Shown piece by piece: positions 27,798 through 37,272 of a stretch of DNA of 39,898 bases. A program made the translations under genes and the position numbers. Source of the stretch: Vicinamibacteria bacterium (lineage in GTDB: Bacteria > Acidobacteriota > Vicinamibacteria > Vicinamibacterales > UBA8438); the NCBI GenBank assembly GCA_022821235.1, contig JAJEEA010000448.1, forward strand, positions 1 through 39,898, written 5' to 3'. Below the pieces are notes generated by a model that had not been told where the DNA came from, did no database searches, and worked only from the letters and a program-made list of their open reading frames with translations. How positions within the stretch are numbered: position 1 is the first letter of the stretch; every line of letters starts with the position of its first letter.

Positions 27798-29057
27798 TCA
27801 TCGAAGGTCGACGGCGACGAGGGTGTCCGTGTTCCTCGCGTAGAGGACGCCGTCGGCGAGCGCGGGATAGGCGCGCACGACCCCCGGCAGGATCCGGGCC
27901 CGGGCGATCGGCCGGAGCGCCTCGGGGGTCGCTTCGGCCAGCATCAGCTCGCCGCTCTCGCGCAGGACCACGAGGAGGTCGCCGGCGAGGGTGACGGTGC
28001 CGGCGCCGAAGCGGTCCACGCTCCAGCGGACGGCGCCCGATCGCAGGTCGACGGCCCGCAGGCTGGGGCTGTACTCCTGGCGGCCGTGGTAGCCGTAGAG
28101 GACGCCGTCGCGGATCACCGCGGTGGCGTAGTGGTTGGTCATGCTGTCGTCGCCGGACCACTCCTCGGACAGGGTCCCGCCGTCGACCCGCAGCAGGGCG
28201 GCCCCGGTGCCGTAGCTGGCGGAGATGAACACGCGGTCGCCGACGACGAGGGGCGTGGCCGCGTTCACCGACGCCCCGAGGCGCGAGCGCCACCGGTTCT
28301 CGAACCGGACCTCGCCCGAGGCGGGGTCGAGCCCGACGAGCCCGGTGCGGGTGAAGACGAGGGCGAGCCGCCGCCCCCCGAAGGTGCCGGCGGCCGGCGA
28401 CGAGTAGCTCGCCTCGTGGGTGGTCGCGGTCCACAGCTCGTCGCCGGTGGCGGCGTCGAAGGCGACGATGCCGCCGCGGCGGCCGCCGACGTTGGCGATG
28501 ACCCGCCCGTCCTCGACGAGGGGCGAGCCGGCGGCCCCGAAGAACCCCTTGCGCACGCCGTAGCGGGCGTGGGTGTCGACCTGCCAGACGCCGGCCCCGG
28601 TCTCGAGGTCGACGGCGTGGAGCTGGCCCTGCGCGCCGAAGGTGTACACCCGGCCGTCGTGCACGACGGGCACCGACCGCGGCCCCTCGTCGAACCCGAA
28701 GTCGTCGCTGTAGCTGGTCGCGTAGTCGTAGCGCCAGACGGTGTCGCCGGTCCCGGCGTCGAGGGCCTCGACGACCTCGCGCCCCCCGAGGCGGTGGAAC
28801 AGGATGACGCGGCCGCCGGCCACCGCGGGGCCCGCGAAGCCCGCCCCCACCGGCCTCGACCACAACCGCGTCGGGCCGCCGCCCGGCCAGCTCTCCGCCA
28901 GCGGCGGACCGGTGTAGCGGCCGTCCCGCCCCGGCCCGAGAAACTGCGGCCAGTCCTGCGCGGCCACGTGGGTCCCCGCCGCCGCCACGGCGATCAGGGC
29001 GAGGGCGCTCCACCGCATCCGGCGCCGTCTCCGTGTCACGGTCTGTCGTGATTGCAT
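27798..29057 (-). CDS. Secreted PQQ-like beta-propeller repeat protein
   Basis: Signal peptide; AQDWPQFLGPGRDGRYTG; repeated DAATGDELWTA/DLRSGAVRWSV blades. Confidence 0.85.
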   Translation of the reverse strand: MQSRQTVTRRRRRMRWSALALIAVAAAGTHVAAQDWPQFLGPGRDGRYTGPPLAESWPGGGPTRLWSRPVGAGFAGPAVAGGRVILFHRLGGREVVEALDAGTGDTVWRYDYATSYSDDFGFDEGPRSVPVVHDGRVYTFGAQGQLHAVDLETGAGVWQVDTHARYGVRKGFFGAAGSPLVEDGRVIANVGGRRGGIVAFDAATGDELWTATTHEASYSSPAAGTFGGRRLALVFTRTGLVGLDPASGEVRFENRWRSRLGASVNAATPLVVGDRVFISASYGTGAALLRVDGGTLSEEWSGDDSMTNHYATAVIRDGVLYGYHGRQEYSPSLRAVDLRSGAVRWSVDRFGAGTVTLAGDLLVVLRESGELMLAEATPEALRPIARARILPGVVRAYPALADGVLYARNTDTLVAVDLR

Positions 29058-29176
29058 CTCGGCATGATTCTACGATGCTCGTGGGCCGAAGCGCAGGCCC
29101 CGCGCCCCGCCCCCCCGCGCCGGGGTGCGGGGGCACGTCGATTCGCTGCAATCGGCAGGCCCGCGGAGCCGCAGTC

Positions 29177-29198
29177 GACGGCATGCTAGCATGCCGTC
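29177..29198. promoter_or_regulatory. Perfect 22-bp palindrome, candidate VapB operator
   Basis: GACGGCATGCTAGCATGCCGTC about 30 bp upstream of the antitoxin start. Confidence 0.65.
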
Positions 29199-29227
29199 AT
29201 GCTGTCGCCTTCGCGGAGCACACCAGG

Positions 29228-29515
29228 ATGAAACGCACCCAGATCCAGCTCGACGACGCCACCTACGAGGCGGTTCGACGCCGGGCCTTCGAGCAGGGCC
29301 GGTCGATGGCGGCGGTCGTGCGCGAGGCGCTCTCCGAGACGTTCGGCGCGCCGGCGTCGAAGCCGTTCCGGACCATCGACGACTTCACGTTCGTCGGCAT
29401 GGGCACCGATCCCAATCCACCTCCCGACGTCCCGGTGTCGGTCGACCACGACAGGTGGTACGCCGAGGCGGCGGCCAGCCGGTGGGAGGGGTCCGGCGAG
29501 CCGGAGGGGTCGTGA
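29228..29515 (+). CDS. Ribbon-helix-helix antitoxin (VapB-like)
   Basis: MKRTQIQLDDATYEAVRRRAFEQGRSMAAVVREAL. Confidence 0.85.
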   Translation: MKRTQIQLDDATYEAVRRRAFEQGRSMAAVVREALSETFGAPASKPFRTIDDFTFVGMGTDPNPPPDVPVSVDHDRWYAEAAASRWEGSGEPEGS

Positions 29516-29904
29516 TATTCGTGGACACGTCGGCCATCCTGGCGCTGGCCAGCCACCGCGACCTGCGGCATCACGAGGCACGGCGGTCGTTCGCCGAGCT
29601 GCTGCGGACCGGGCGCCGGCTGCTCACCCACAGCTACGTTCTCGCGGAATCGATGGCGTTGCTGCACCGCCGCCTCAGGCGGAAGACGGCCATCGCTTTC
29701 GCGGCGGAGGCGCGCACGTTCGAGGTCGAGTGGGTCGACCGGTCACTGCACGACAGCGCGGTCGACGCGCTCCGGGACGCGCCCCGCGACGTCGGGCTCG
29801 TCGACCAGGTGAGCTTCCTCGTGATGCGCCGGCGCGGCGTGGACTCGGCGTTCGCGTTCGACCGCGACTTCGAGGCGGCCGGCTTCCGGCTGTACCGGGC
29901 CTGA
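29512..29904 (+). CDS. PIN-domain toxin (VapC-like)
   Basis: GTG start overlapping the antitoxin stop; VIFVDTSAILALASHRD ... LVDQVSFLVMRRRGVDSAFAFDRDFEAAGF. Confidence 0.87.
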   Translation: MIFVDTSAILALASHRDLRHHEARRSFAELLRTGRRLLTHSYVLAESMALLHRRLRRKTAIAFAAEARTFEVEWVDRSLHDSAVDALRDAPRDVGLVDQVSFLVMRRRGVDSAFAFDRDFEAAGFRLYRA

Positions 29905-30030
29905 CCCCTCCACGTCACCCGGACCCGCCGGGCCGTGGTATAACGGTCCGGTCGGGCGGTCGGGCGGTCGGGGCAGGGCCACCGGCGGCCGGCCCGGACG
30001 CGGACGCACGCACACGGCGGAGGATCGCAG

Positions 30031-30873
30031 ATGAGACTCGCGCGGCGCCGTCTCCCGGCGGGAATCGCCCTGTTGCTCGCGGTCGGGCTGGCGGCCACCC
30101 TCGCGGCGGGAGCAGGCGCCCAGCGGTTCTTCGGCGAGGGCAACATGCCCCCCCGCTACCCCCCGTCGTCGATGCCGGATCGCGACTTCGCGTTCTGCAA
30201 GCTGATGTACCGCAGCGTCCGTTACGAGGCGCTGGGCATGGGCTGGATCACCGACTACCCGTACGCGGGCATCAACCTGATGTTCCGGTTCTCGGAGCTG
30301 ACGACGGCCCAGGTGAGCCTCGACCGGCGGGGCGAGCCGAACCACTGGGTCGTGTCGCTCACCGACCGCGAGCTGTTCAACTGCCCGTTCATCATGGCCG
30401 CCGACGCCGGCACCATCGGGCTGAGCGGATCGGAGATCACCCAGCTCCGGAACTACCTGCTCAAGGGCGGGTTCCTCTGGGTCGACGACTTCTGGGGCAC
30501 CGCCGCCTGGCAGCACTGGCAGTCGGAGATCAGCCGGGTGCTGCCGCCGGCCGAGTACCCCATCCGCGACCTGCCCCTCGACCACCCGGTGTTCCGGGCG
30601 CTGATGTACGTCGAGGAGGTGCCGCAGATCACCGCCATCCAGTTCTGGTGGCGCAGCGGCGGCACCACGTCGGAGCGCGGCCGCGACAGCGAGACGGCCC
30701 ACCTGCGCGCGATCACCGACGAGCACGGGCGCATCCTCGTGCTGATGTCGCACAATACCGACGTCGCCGACGCGTGGGAGCGTGAGGGCGAGGACCCCCG
30801 TTTCTTCCGGCAGTTCTCGCCCAACGGCTACGGGCTCGGCATCAACGTCCTGCTCTACGCGATGAGCCACTAG
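30031..30873 (+). CDS. DUF4159 domain-containing secreted protein
   Basis: PFIMAADAGTIGLSGSEITQLRNYLLKGGFLWVDDFWG ... NPYGLGINVLLYAMSH-type C-terminus. Confidence 0.82.
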   Translation: MRLARRRLPAGIALLLAVGLAATLAAGAGAQRFFGEGNMPPRYPPSSMPDRDFAFCKLMYRSVRYEALGMGWITDYPYAGINLMFRFSELTTAQVSLDRRGEPNHWVVSLTDRELFNCPFIMAADAGTIGLSGSEITQLRNYLLKGGFLWVDDFWGTAAWQHWQSEISRVLPPAEYPIRDLPLDHPVFRALMYVEEVPQITAIQFWWRSGGTTSERGRDSETAHLRAITDEHGRILVLMSHNTDVADAWEREGEDPRFFRQFSPNGYGLGINVLLYAMSH

Positions 30874-31105
30874 CGGCCCGTGGTGAAGACCCCGCGTGGT
30901 ACCGCGCCCGGAAGGCACCGGCGAACCGAGGAGGCGCCCGCCCGACGAGGCGCGGGGAGGGCGCATTTGGGCATATGCGACCGACGAACAGGCCGAGCTT
31001 CCGGCTGGCGAAGGCGCGCCGGGTCACCACCCTGGAGCACGACGTCGCCGAACTCAAGATCGACATGGCCACGAAGCCGGACGGGATGCGCTCGAATGCG
31101 GCGGT
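30871..31105. repeat. Dispersed stop-codon-associated intergenic repeat, copy 1 (with extra ~75-bp segment)
   Basis: tagcggcccgtggtgaagac...accgcgcccgg...gaggcgcccgcccgacgaggcgcg...gggcatatgcgaccgacgaa; hairpin CGCAT/ATGCG. Confidence 0.75.
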
Positions 31106-31227
31106 CCCTTCGCAACGGGCTGCCAGACCGGGTTGGTGAAAGGTCGCCGCGACTTCGGTCGTCTTCTACCCATGTGGCGCCGGTTCGGCGTCACACCCCG
31201 TTCCCGGGAACACCAGGAGCTAGCACC

Positions 31228-32523
31228 GTGACACGGAGCAACCCAGGCCCCCGCCGTCTCGCCGCGCTCGTCCTCGCTCTCGGCATGCTGGCCGCCCTCG
31301 CGCCCCCGGCCGCCGCCCAGGACTCGGCGGGCGTCCGCATGGTCCCCCCGGAGGGCGACGGCGCCCGCTGGTGGTCGCGCTGGCGGGGCCCGTCGGGGCA
31401 GGGCGTGGTCGAGGGCACGGGGTACCCCGACCGCTGGTCGGACACCGAGAACGTCCTCTGGAAGGTCCCCGTGCCCGGCCGCGGCCATTCCTCGCCCATC
31501 GTGTGGGAGGACCGCATCTTCCTGACCACGTCGCGCGACCGCGGGCGGCGGGTCTCGATCCTGGCTTTCCGCCGGTCCGACGGCATGCTGCTGTGGCAGG
31601 CCGACGCCCCGAACGGCCCGGGCGAGCGCACCCACGGCAAGAACAGCCCGGCGTCGGCGACGGTGACCACCGACGGCGAGCGGGTGTACGCCTCGTTCGG
31701 CAGCCGCGGGCTGCTCGCCGTCGACTTCGACGGCAACATCCTCTGGCACCGCGAGCTGGGCCGCATCGACAACTATCACGGCCCCGCCGGGTCGCCGCTG
31801 CTCTACCGCGACACCATCATCATCTACCAGGACCAGAACCGCGGCGCGTTCGTCATCGCCCTCGACGCCCGCACCGGGGAGACGCGTTGGCGGACCCCGC
31901 GGGCCGCGCGGGTCGGCTGGGGAACCCCCATCGCCATCAGCGTCGGCGACCACGACGAGCTGATCGTGAGCAGCCAGCGGTTCGTTCAGTCCTACAATCC
32001 GTCGACCGGCGAGGAGCTGTGGCGTTGCGAGGGCATGCTGCGCGAGGTCATCCCCACCCCCGCGGTCGGGCACGGGCTGGTCTACTGCGCCTCGGGCCGG
32101 GCGGGGCCGACCCTGGCCATCCGGCCGGGCGGACGCGGCGACGTCACCCGCACCCACGTCGAGTGGAGCATCACCCGCGGGTCGCCGTTCGTCCCGTCGC
32201 CGACCGTCTACGGCGACTACCTGTACCAGATCAACGACATGTCGAGCATCATCACGTGCCTGAACGCGCGGACCGGCGAGACGGTGTGGCAGGAACGCCT
32301 CGGCCGCCCGCGGCGCGAGGGCATCTCGGCGTCGCCGATCGTCGTCGACGACAAGCTGTTCGTCACCAACGACGAGGGCCAGACCTTCGTGCTGAAGACG
32401 GGTCCGGAGTTCGAGATCCTGCACGTCAACGACATCGGGGCCTCCACTCTCGCCTCGCCGGCGCTGGTCGACGGCATCTGGTACATCCGGACCGCGGACG
32501 AGCTGTTCGCCATCGGGCATTGA
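31228..32523 (+). CDS. Secreted PQQ-like beta-propeller repeat protein
   Basis: GTG start; signal peptide; WSRWRGPSGQGVVEGTGYPDRWSDTENVLWKVPVPGRGHSSPI and propeller blades. Confidence 0.85.
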   Translation: MTRSNPGPRRLAALVLALGMLAALAPPAAAQDSAGVRMVPPEGDGARWWSRWRGPSGQGVVEGTGYPDRWSDTENVLWKVPVPGRGHSSPIVWEDRIFLTTSRDRGRRVSILAFRRSDGMLLWQADAPNGPGERTHGKNSPASATVTTDGERVYASFGSRGLLAVDFDGNILWHRELGRIDNYHGPAGSPLLYRDTIIIYQDQNRGAFVIALDARTGETRWRTPRAARVGWGTPIAISVGDHDELIVSSQRFVQSYNPSTGEELWRCEGMLREVIPTPAVGHGLVYCASGRAGPTLAIRPGGRGDVTRTHVEWSITRGSPFVPSPTVYGDYLYQINDMSSIITCLNARTGETVWQERLGRPRREGISASPIVVDDKLFVTNDEGQTFVLKTGPEFEILHVNDIGASTLASPALVDGIWYIRTADELFAIGH

Positions 32524-33187
32524 CCCTGTCGTCGGCGACCCGCGGGCCCGCCGGCGTGAACCCGTTCCCGCCGTGCGGCCCCTTGCCCTCCCGAGGACCG
32601 CGTGAAAGCCCATCCCGCGACCCCGCGGCCGGCGCACCACGACACCATTGTGACGTGACGGCGCCCGGCCCGTTCGGCCGCTCGATTCACGGGAGCGGCC
32701 CGGGCCGGCGCGCGCGAACGCGCCGCCGTGGGGTCCGGCGCTCGGCACCGGGGCTCTGCGTGCCGCTTGCGCGGGGGCGCACCACTTTGTTGTCGTGCAC
32801 CCCTGCGGGCGTTGCGCCTTGTCCGTCAGGATCGTTCCGTGGTACCCTGATGCGCAGTCGTCATTCCTGACCGTTCCCTTGCCGCGGGACGCCCCGTCCC
32901 GCGGGCACCCCGCTCCACGCACGGTTTCACCCGGGGATTGCCGGCCCGATACCCGCAAGAGTGTAGTTTCCGTTCGACGGGCAAGGACAGGATTGTAGAG
33001 CCGGCGCGTCTCCCGCCGCCCGGGAGGCGTCGTTCTCCAGGTGCGCCGCGAGCCCCGCCCAATTGGCACGACGTTTGCTTGACGTTATCGATAGACAAGA
33101 GAGGCTGACAGACAAGAAAGAAGATTGCCGTTTCCCCGTTCGAATCGTTCCGGCGCTGGTCGATCCGGCGCCCTGGAGACCTGTCAA

Positions 33188-33394
33188 ATGACTGCTGCAC
33201 GCAACGATTTCCTCGTGGAAGATCATGGCCCCCTGACTGCACGCCCGGGTGACGGGCGTCCCGAACCCGCGGTCGACGACGACACTTGGGGCGACTGTCC
33301 GTGGGTCGAGCGGAATCCCTCGGCTGCCGCGCAACGGCGCGAGACCGCCGTCTGGATCGAGGAGATTCTGGCCGAAGTCGATCGACGGCCCTGA
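33188..33394 (+). CDS. Small acidic hypothetical protein (68 aa)
   Basis: MTAARNDFLVEDHGPLTARPGDGRPEPAVDDDTWGDCPWVERNPSAAAQRRETAVWIEEILAEVDRRP; upstream of the PHA genes. Confidence 0.4.
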   Translation: MTAARNDFLVEDHGPLTARPGDGRPEPAVDDDTWGDCPWVERNPSAAAQRRETAVWIEEILAEVDRRP

Positions 33395-33502
33395 CCGGCC
33401 CGTGAGGCCCTGCCGGACCCGGGCGCCGGCTCGGCCCGCCCCGTCCCGGAGGCTCCGGCACAGCCCGCGGCCACCGACCCAGGCACCGGAGACGAAAGAG
33501 AA

Positions 33503-35461
33503 ATGAAGCCATTTGTCGTGAACTCGCACCGCCGCCTCGTCTTCCCGTCCAACTTCTTCCCGGAGCCGGACTTCTCGTCCATCGACACCGTCGAGGACCT
33601 CGCGGCCATCGTGCGGCGCGACTTCGAGGTCAAGGCGCCGACCGGTTCCGAGATCCGGGAACGCGCGGAATCGGGCGGGTACGCCAACCGGTACGAGCTG
33701 CTGCGCGACCTCGGGCTGCACCTGTTCTGGATGAACCGCTACGTCATCACCATGTACGAGAAGCGGCCGACGCGGTGGCGCGACGTGCCCCGGCGCCGCG
33801 ACGACATCTTCCTCCCGGCCCTGACGCCCTGGGAGGACGGCGAACGCAAGGTCGCCGCCGTCGAGTCGTGCTACCGGCAGCTTCCCGCGGCGTGGGCGCC
33901 CGAGGTCGAGCACGAGCTGTTCCGGATGCTCTTCGACGTGTTCCGCCACAAGCGGCACCACGCCACCGACCTGCCGGCAATCAAGCCGACGGTCGCCGAG
34001 GCCGTCGCCACCGGGTCGCAGCTCGTGTATCGCCTGGGCTCGTTCGAGCCCGACTATCCGCGGTTCAGCCTGGGCGAGATCCTCGACTGCCACGAGAGCG
34101 TGCCCGAGCTCGAGGCCCTGCGCCGCTGGACCATGACCCTGCACAATCAGTACCCCTGGGACCGCTCGGACACCCGGCTGACCCCGGTGGGGGCCCTCAA
34201 GCCCGACGACGTGGTGGTGGTCTACCAGCCCCGCACCGCTGACGTGCTCGACTTCATCCGGCGCGTGAAGAACGGCGCGCCGCGGCGGCCGCGCATTCCT
34301 CCCGCGGCCCCGCCGCGGCGGCCCCTCGACCCCCTCGCCCCCGTGCAGGTGCGGTCGCAGTTCGCGGTGCAGCCCCGCATCGAGTCGCTCGCCGTCCGGC
34401 GGGGCGAGATCCTCTGCACCAACGACGACATCATCCGCAACTCGGCCTCGAACTGGTCGCCCATGAGCGCGGCCGAGATCGCGGCCAAGACCGGCATCGA
34501 GAGCCGCTGCTACACGGAAGGCGGCCTGGAGCACCTCGCGCTCGACGCGGCGGCGAGCGCGCTCGACCGGGCAGACCGGTCGCCGGAAGAGATGGGCGCG
34601 GTCATCTTCTGCACCTGCACCAACACCCGGCTCCTGCCCTCGGCCGCGACGTGGCTCTCCGGGCAGCTCGGCATGTTCCAGACCCACACCTCGGTCGATC
34701 TCGTCGCGGCCTGCGCCGGCTTCCCCTACGGCCTCGTCGACGCCGTGCGCATCCTGCAGGAGGTCCGGCGCCCGATCCTGCTCGTCTGCGCCGAGAAGTT
34801 CTCCGACAAGGTGGGCAGCGTGCGCACGTCGCGCATGATCTTCGGCGACGGCGCCGCCGCCCTCGTCGTGGCCCCGGCCCCGGACGGCGCCGACGGCGAC
34901 GTGGACGTGCTGCAGACCTACGCCAGCGGCCCCGAGAGCCAGGTGAACTCGATCATCTGGCCGAACGTCGAGTTCGGCTGCGACATCACCGTCTACGGGC
35001 CGGAGGTCAAGGCGCTGGTGAAGCGGTACCTCGAGCAGATGATCGGGGAGCTGCAGGCCCTGCCCCATCCCGACGGCGGGGCGGGAAGCCTGGTCGACGC
35101 CGTCGACCTGATCATCCCGCACCAGGCGAACAAGCGGATGGTCATCGACCTCGCCGAGCAGGCGGGCATCGGCCGCGACCGGATGTACTTCAACATCGCG
35201 CGGGTCGGCAACACGTCGGCGGCCAGCATTCCCTTGGCGATCCACGACGCGGTGCGCGAGGGCGTGCTCTCGGCGCCGACGCGGGTGTTCACGCCGGGCT
35301 TCGGGGCCGGGGCCGTCGCCGGCTACGCCGTGCTGCGCATCGACCCCGCCGTCGTCGCACCGGAGCGGACGGGGCCGCCGCTGGCGATGGACGCCGGCCC
35401 GCTGCCGGCGCCGCCCCACACGTCGTCGTCGGCCGACGTCGAGGCCGCGTTCGGAGGCTGA
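33503..35461 (+). CDS. KASIII (FabH)-like protein with ~270-aa uncharacterised N-terminal domain
   Basis: C-terminal half has VAACAGF (Cys), IIPHQANKRM (His) and RVGNTSAASIP (Asn) KASIII triad. Confidence 0.85.
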   Translation: MKPFVVNSHRRLVFPSNFFPEPDFSSIDTVEDLAAIVRRDFEVKAPTGSEIRERAESGGYANRYELLRDLGLHLFWMNRYVITMYEKRPTRWRDVPRRRDDIFLPALTPWEDGERKVAAVESCYRQLPAAWAPEVEHELFRMLFDVFRHKRHHATDLPAIKPTVAEAVATGSQLVYRLGSFEPDYPRFSLGEILDCHESVPELEALRRWTMTLHNQYPWDRSDTRLTPVGALKPDDVVVVYQPRTADVLDFIRRVKNGAPRRPRIPPAAPPRRPLDPLAPVQVRSQFAVQPRIESLAVRRGEILCTNDDIIRNSASNWSPMSAAEIAAKTGIESRCYTEGGLEHLALDAAASALDRADRSPEEMGAVIFCTCTNTRLLPSAATWLSGQLGMFQTHTSVDLVAACAGFPYGLVDAVRILQEVRRPILLVCAEKFSDKVGSVRTSRMIFGDGAAALVVAPAPDGADGDVDVLQTYASGPESQVNSIIWPNVEFGCDITVYGPEVKALVKRYLEQMIGELQALPHPDGGAGSLVDAVDLIIPHQANKRMVIDLAEQAGIGRDRMYFNIARVGNTSAASIPLAIHDAVREGVLSAPTRVFTPGFGAGAVAGYAVLRIDPAVVAPERTGPPLAMDAGPLPAPPHTSSSADVEAAFGG

Positions 35462-35493
35462 CTTCGGGCCGGCCCGGAGCCGACGCCGGCTCC

Positions 35494-35517
35494 TCGAGGG
35501 CCCCGCGGGGCCCTCGA
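35494..35517. terminator. Perfect 24-bp palindrome after the KASIII-like gene
   Basis: TCGAGGGCCCCGCGGGGCCCTCGA. Confidence 0.5.
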
Positions 35518-35792
35518 CGGCCGTGTTAACCTTCGGGCCGATTTGCGGGGTCGGCGGCGGCGGCTGGCGGCAGCGCCTCGCCGGAATCCGGCGAGGCCCG
35601 ACGGGGGCGTGGCGACCGCCGGCACCGGACCGGTGACCGGGGAGCCCGGCCGGTCACCCGCCCCGGGCCGGGGCACTGGACGCCGGGCCGGGGGGCCAGG
35701 CCGAATCACCCGGGACGTCTTCCCGGTGCAGGACGCTTCGCCGGCCGAGCTGCGGCGGGCTCTCGGCGATGGGCGAGCGTGGAGGAGCGAGG

Positions 35793-36533
35793 ATGTTCAC
35801 AGGAAGGGTCGCCGTCGTCACCGGGGGTTGCCGAGGCATCGGGGCCGCCATCACCCGGAATCTCGCCGAGGCCGGCGCCCACGTCGCGGCCGGCTACAAC
35901 CGGGGGGCGAAGGCGGCCGAGGCGCTCGCGGCCGGCCTGCGGGCCGAGGGCCGCTCGATCTCGCTGCACCAGGGCAACGTGGCCGAGCCCGAGGCCTGCT
36001 CGCGCGTGGTGCAGGAGGTGCTCGACCAGCACGGGCGCATCGACTTCCTCGTCAACAACGCCGGCATCAACGTCGACAAGACGGTGCGCAAGATGACCGT
36101 CGACGACTGGCACGCCGTCCTCCGGGTGAACCTCTCCGGCGCGTTCTACATGATCAAGGCGGTGCTCAACCACATGATCGAGCGCCAGAGCGGCCGCATC
36201 GTCAACATCAGCTCGGTCATCGGGCAGAGCGGCAACATCGGACAGGCCAACTACGCGGCGTCGAAGTCGGGCCAGTTCGGCTTCACCAAGAGCCTCGCCC
36301 TCGAGGTGGCGCGCAAGGGCATCACCGTCAACTGCGTCGCCCCCGGGTTCATCGAGACCGAGATGGTCGCCTCGGTCCCCAAGCCGGTCCTCGAGCAGGT
36401 GATCGGCCGCATCCCGGTGGGCCGCCTCGGGCAGGCCTCGGAGGTCGCGCGCTGCGTGCGGTTCCTCCTCGAGGACGAGGCCGGGTACATCACGGGCGCG
36501 GTCCTGACCGTCAACGGCGGCCTGGAGATGTAG
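35793..36533 (+). CDS. phaB: SDR-family acetoacetyl-CoA/3-oxoacyl reductase (PhaB/FabG-like)
   Basis: VAVVTGGCRGIGAAI, NNAGIN, S..YAASKSGQFGFTK, TVNCVAPGFIETEM. Confidence 0.87.
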   Translation: MFTGRVAVVTGGCRGIGAAITRNLAEAGAHVAAGYNRGAKAAEALAAGLRAEGRSISLHQGNVAEPEACSRVVQEVLDQHGRIDFLVNNAGINVDKTVRKMTVDDWHAVLRVNLSGAFYMIKAVLNHMIERQSGRIVNISSVIGQSGNIGQANYAASKSGQFGFTKSLALEVARKGITVNCVAPGFIETEMVASVPKPVLEQVIGRIPVGRLGQASEVARCVRFLLEDEAGYITGAVLTVNGGLEM

Positions 36534-36720
36534 CGACCCGCGGTGAAAACCGCGCGATGCACCGCGCCCGGGGGGCGGCGGCGTATCGCCGAGGCGCCCG
36601 CCGGACAAGGCGCGACGAGGGAGAATGTTGGGCATGTTCGACCGAGGAGCAACGCAGTCCGGCGGGATGCATCACCGCTCGAATGCAGTGGGCACTTTCT
36701 CCGCGGGCTGGTAGGGCGGC
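36531..36720. repeat. Dispersed stop-codon-associated intergenic repeat, copy 2
   Basis: tagcgacccgcggtgaaaac...gcaccgcgcccgg...gaggcgcccgccggacaaggcgcgacgagggagaatgttgggcatgttcgaccgagg. Confidence 0.82.
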
Positions 36721-36726
36721 TGCCGC

Positions 36727-37089
36727 ATGTCCACCAAGCGATCCGGCCCCGACGCCGGCCTCGGCGAGTTCATTCGCCGCCAGCGCGAGCTCGGCCACCT
36801 GTCGGTCCGCCAGCTCGCCGACGTGTGCGGCATCTCCAACGCCTATCTCAGCCAGATCGAGCGCGGCCTTCGCAACCCCAGCAGCTTCGTCCTCAAGGCC
36901 CTCGCCGACGGGCTGGAGATGTCCGCCGAGACGCTGTACGCGCAGGCCGGCATCCTCGATCCGTCGGACGGCGAGGCGAGCGACGTCGTCGAGGCGATCC
37001 GCCGCGACCCCTACCTGTCGGCCCGCCAGCGCGAGATGCTCGTCGAGATGTACGAGTCGTTCCGCAAGGTGAACGACGCGAGCGGGTGA
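36727..37089 (+). CDS. XRE-family HTH transcriptional regulator
   Basis: LGEFIRRQRELGHLSVRQLADVCGISNAYLSQIERGLRNPSSFVLKALADGL. Confidence 0.9.
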   Translation: MSTKRSGPDAGLGEFIRRQRELGHLSVRQLADVCGISNAYLSQIERGLRNPSSFVLKALADGLEMSAETLYAQAGILDPSDGEASDVVEAIRRDPYLSARQREMLVEMYESFRKVNDASG

Positions 37090-37272
37090 CGCGCGCTTCG
37101 CGCCGGCCGGCATCGCCTCCGAGCGCCTCCGGCGCAACTCCCCAAGACTGCTTGCAAAAGTTACCGCTCCTTGTTACCATCCCCTCGTCCATCGACGGGC
37201 GCGACCGGTGCTCGCGTGAGAACGGACGCCGGCGCCGGGCCGCACCCACGGTAATTCGGAGGGAGAACCCCC

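Noticed and set aside
33135-33165. GTTCGAATC resembling a tRNA T-loop
   Set aside because: Flanking bases do not form the T stem, acceptor or anticodon arms.
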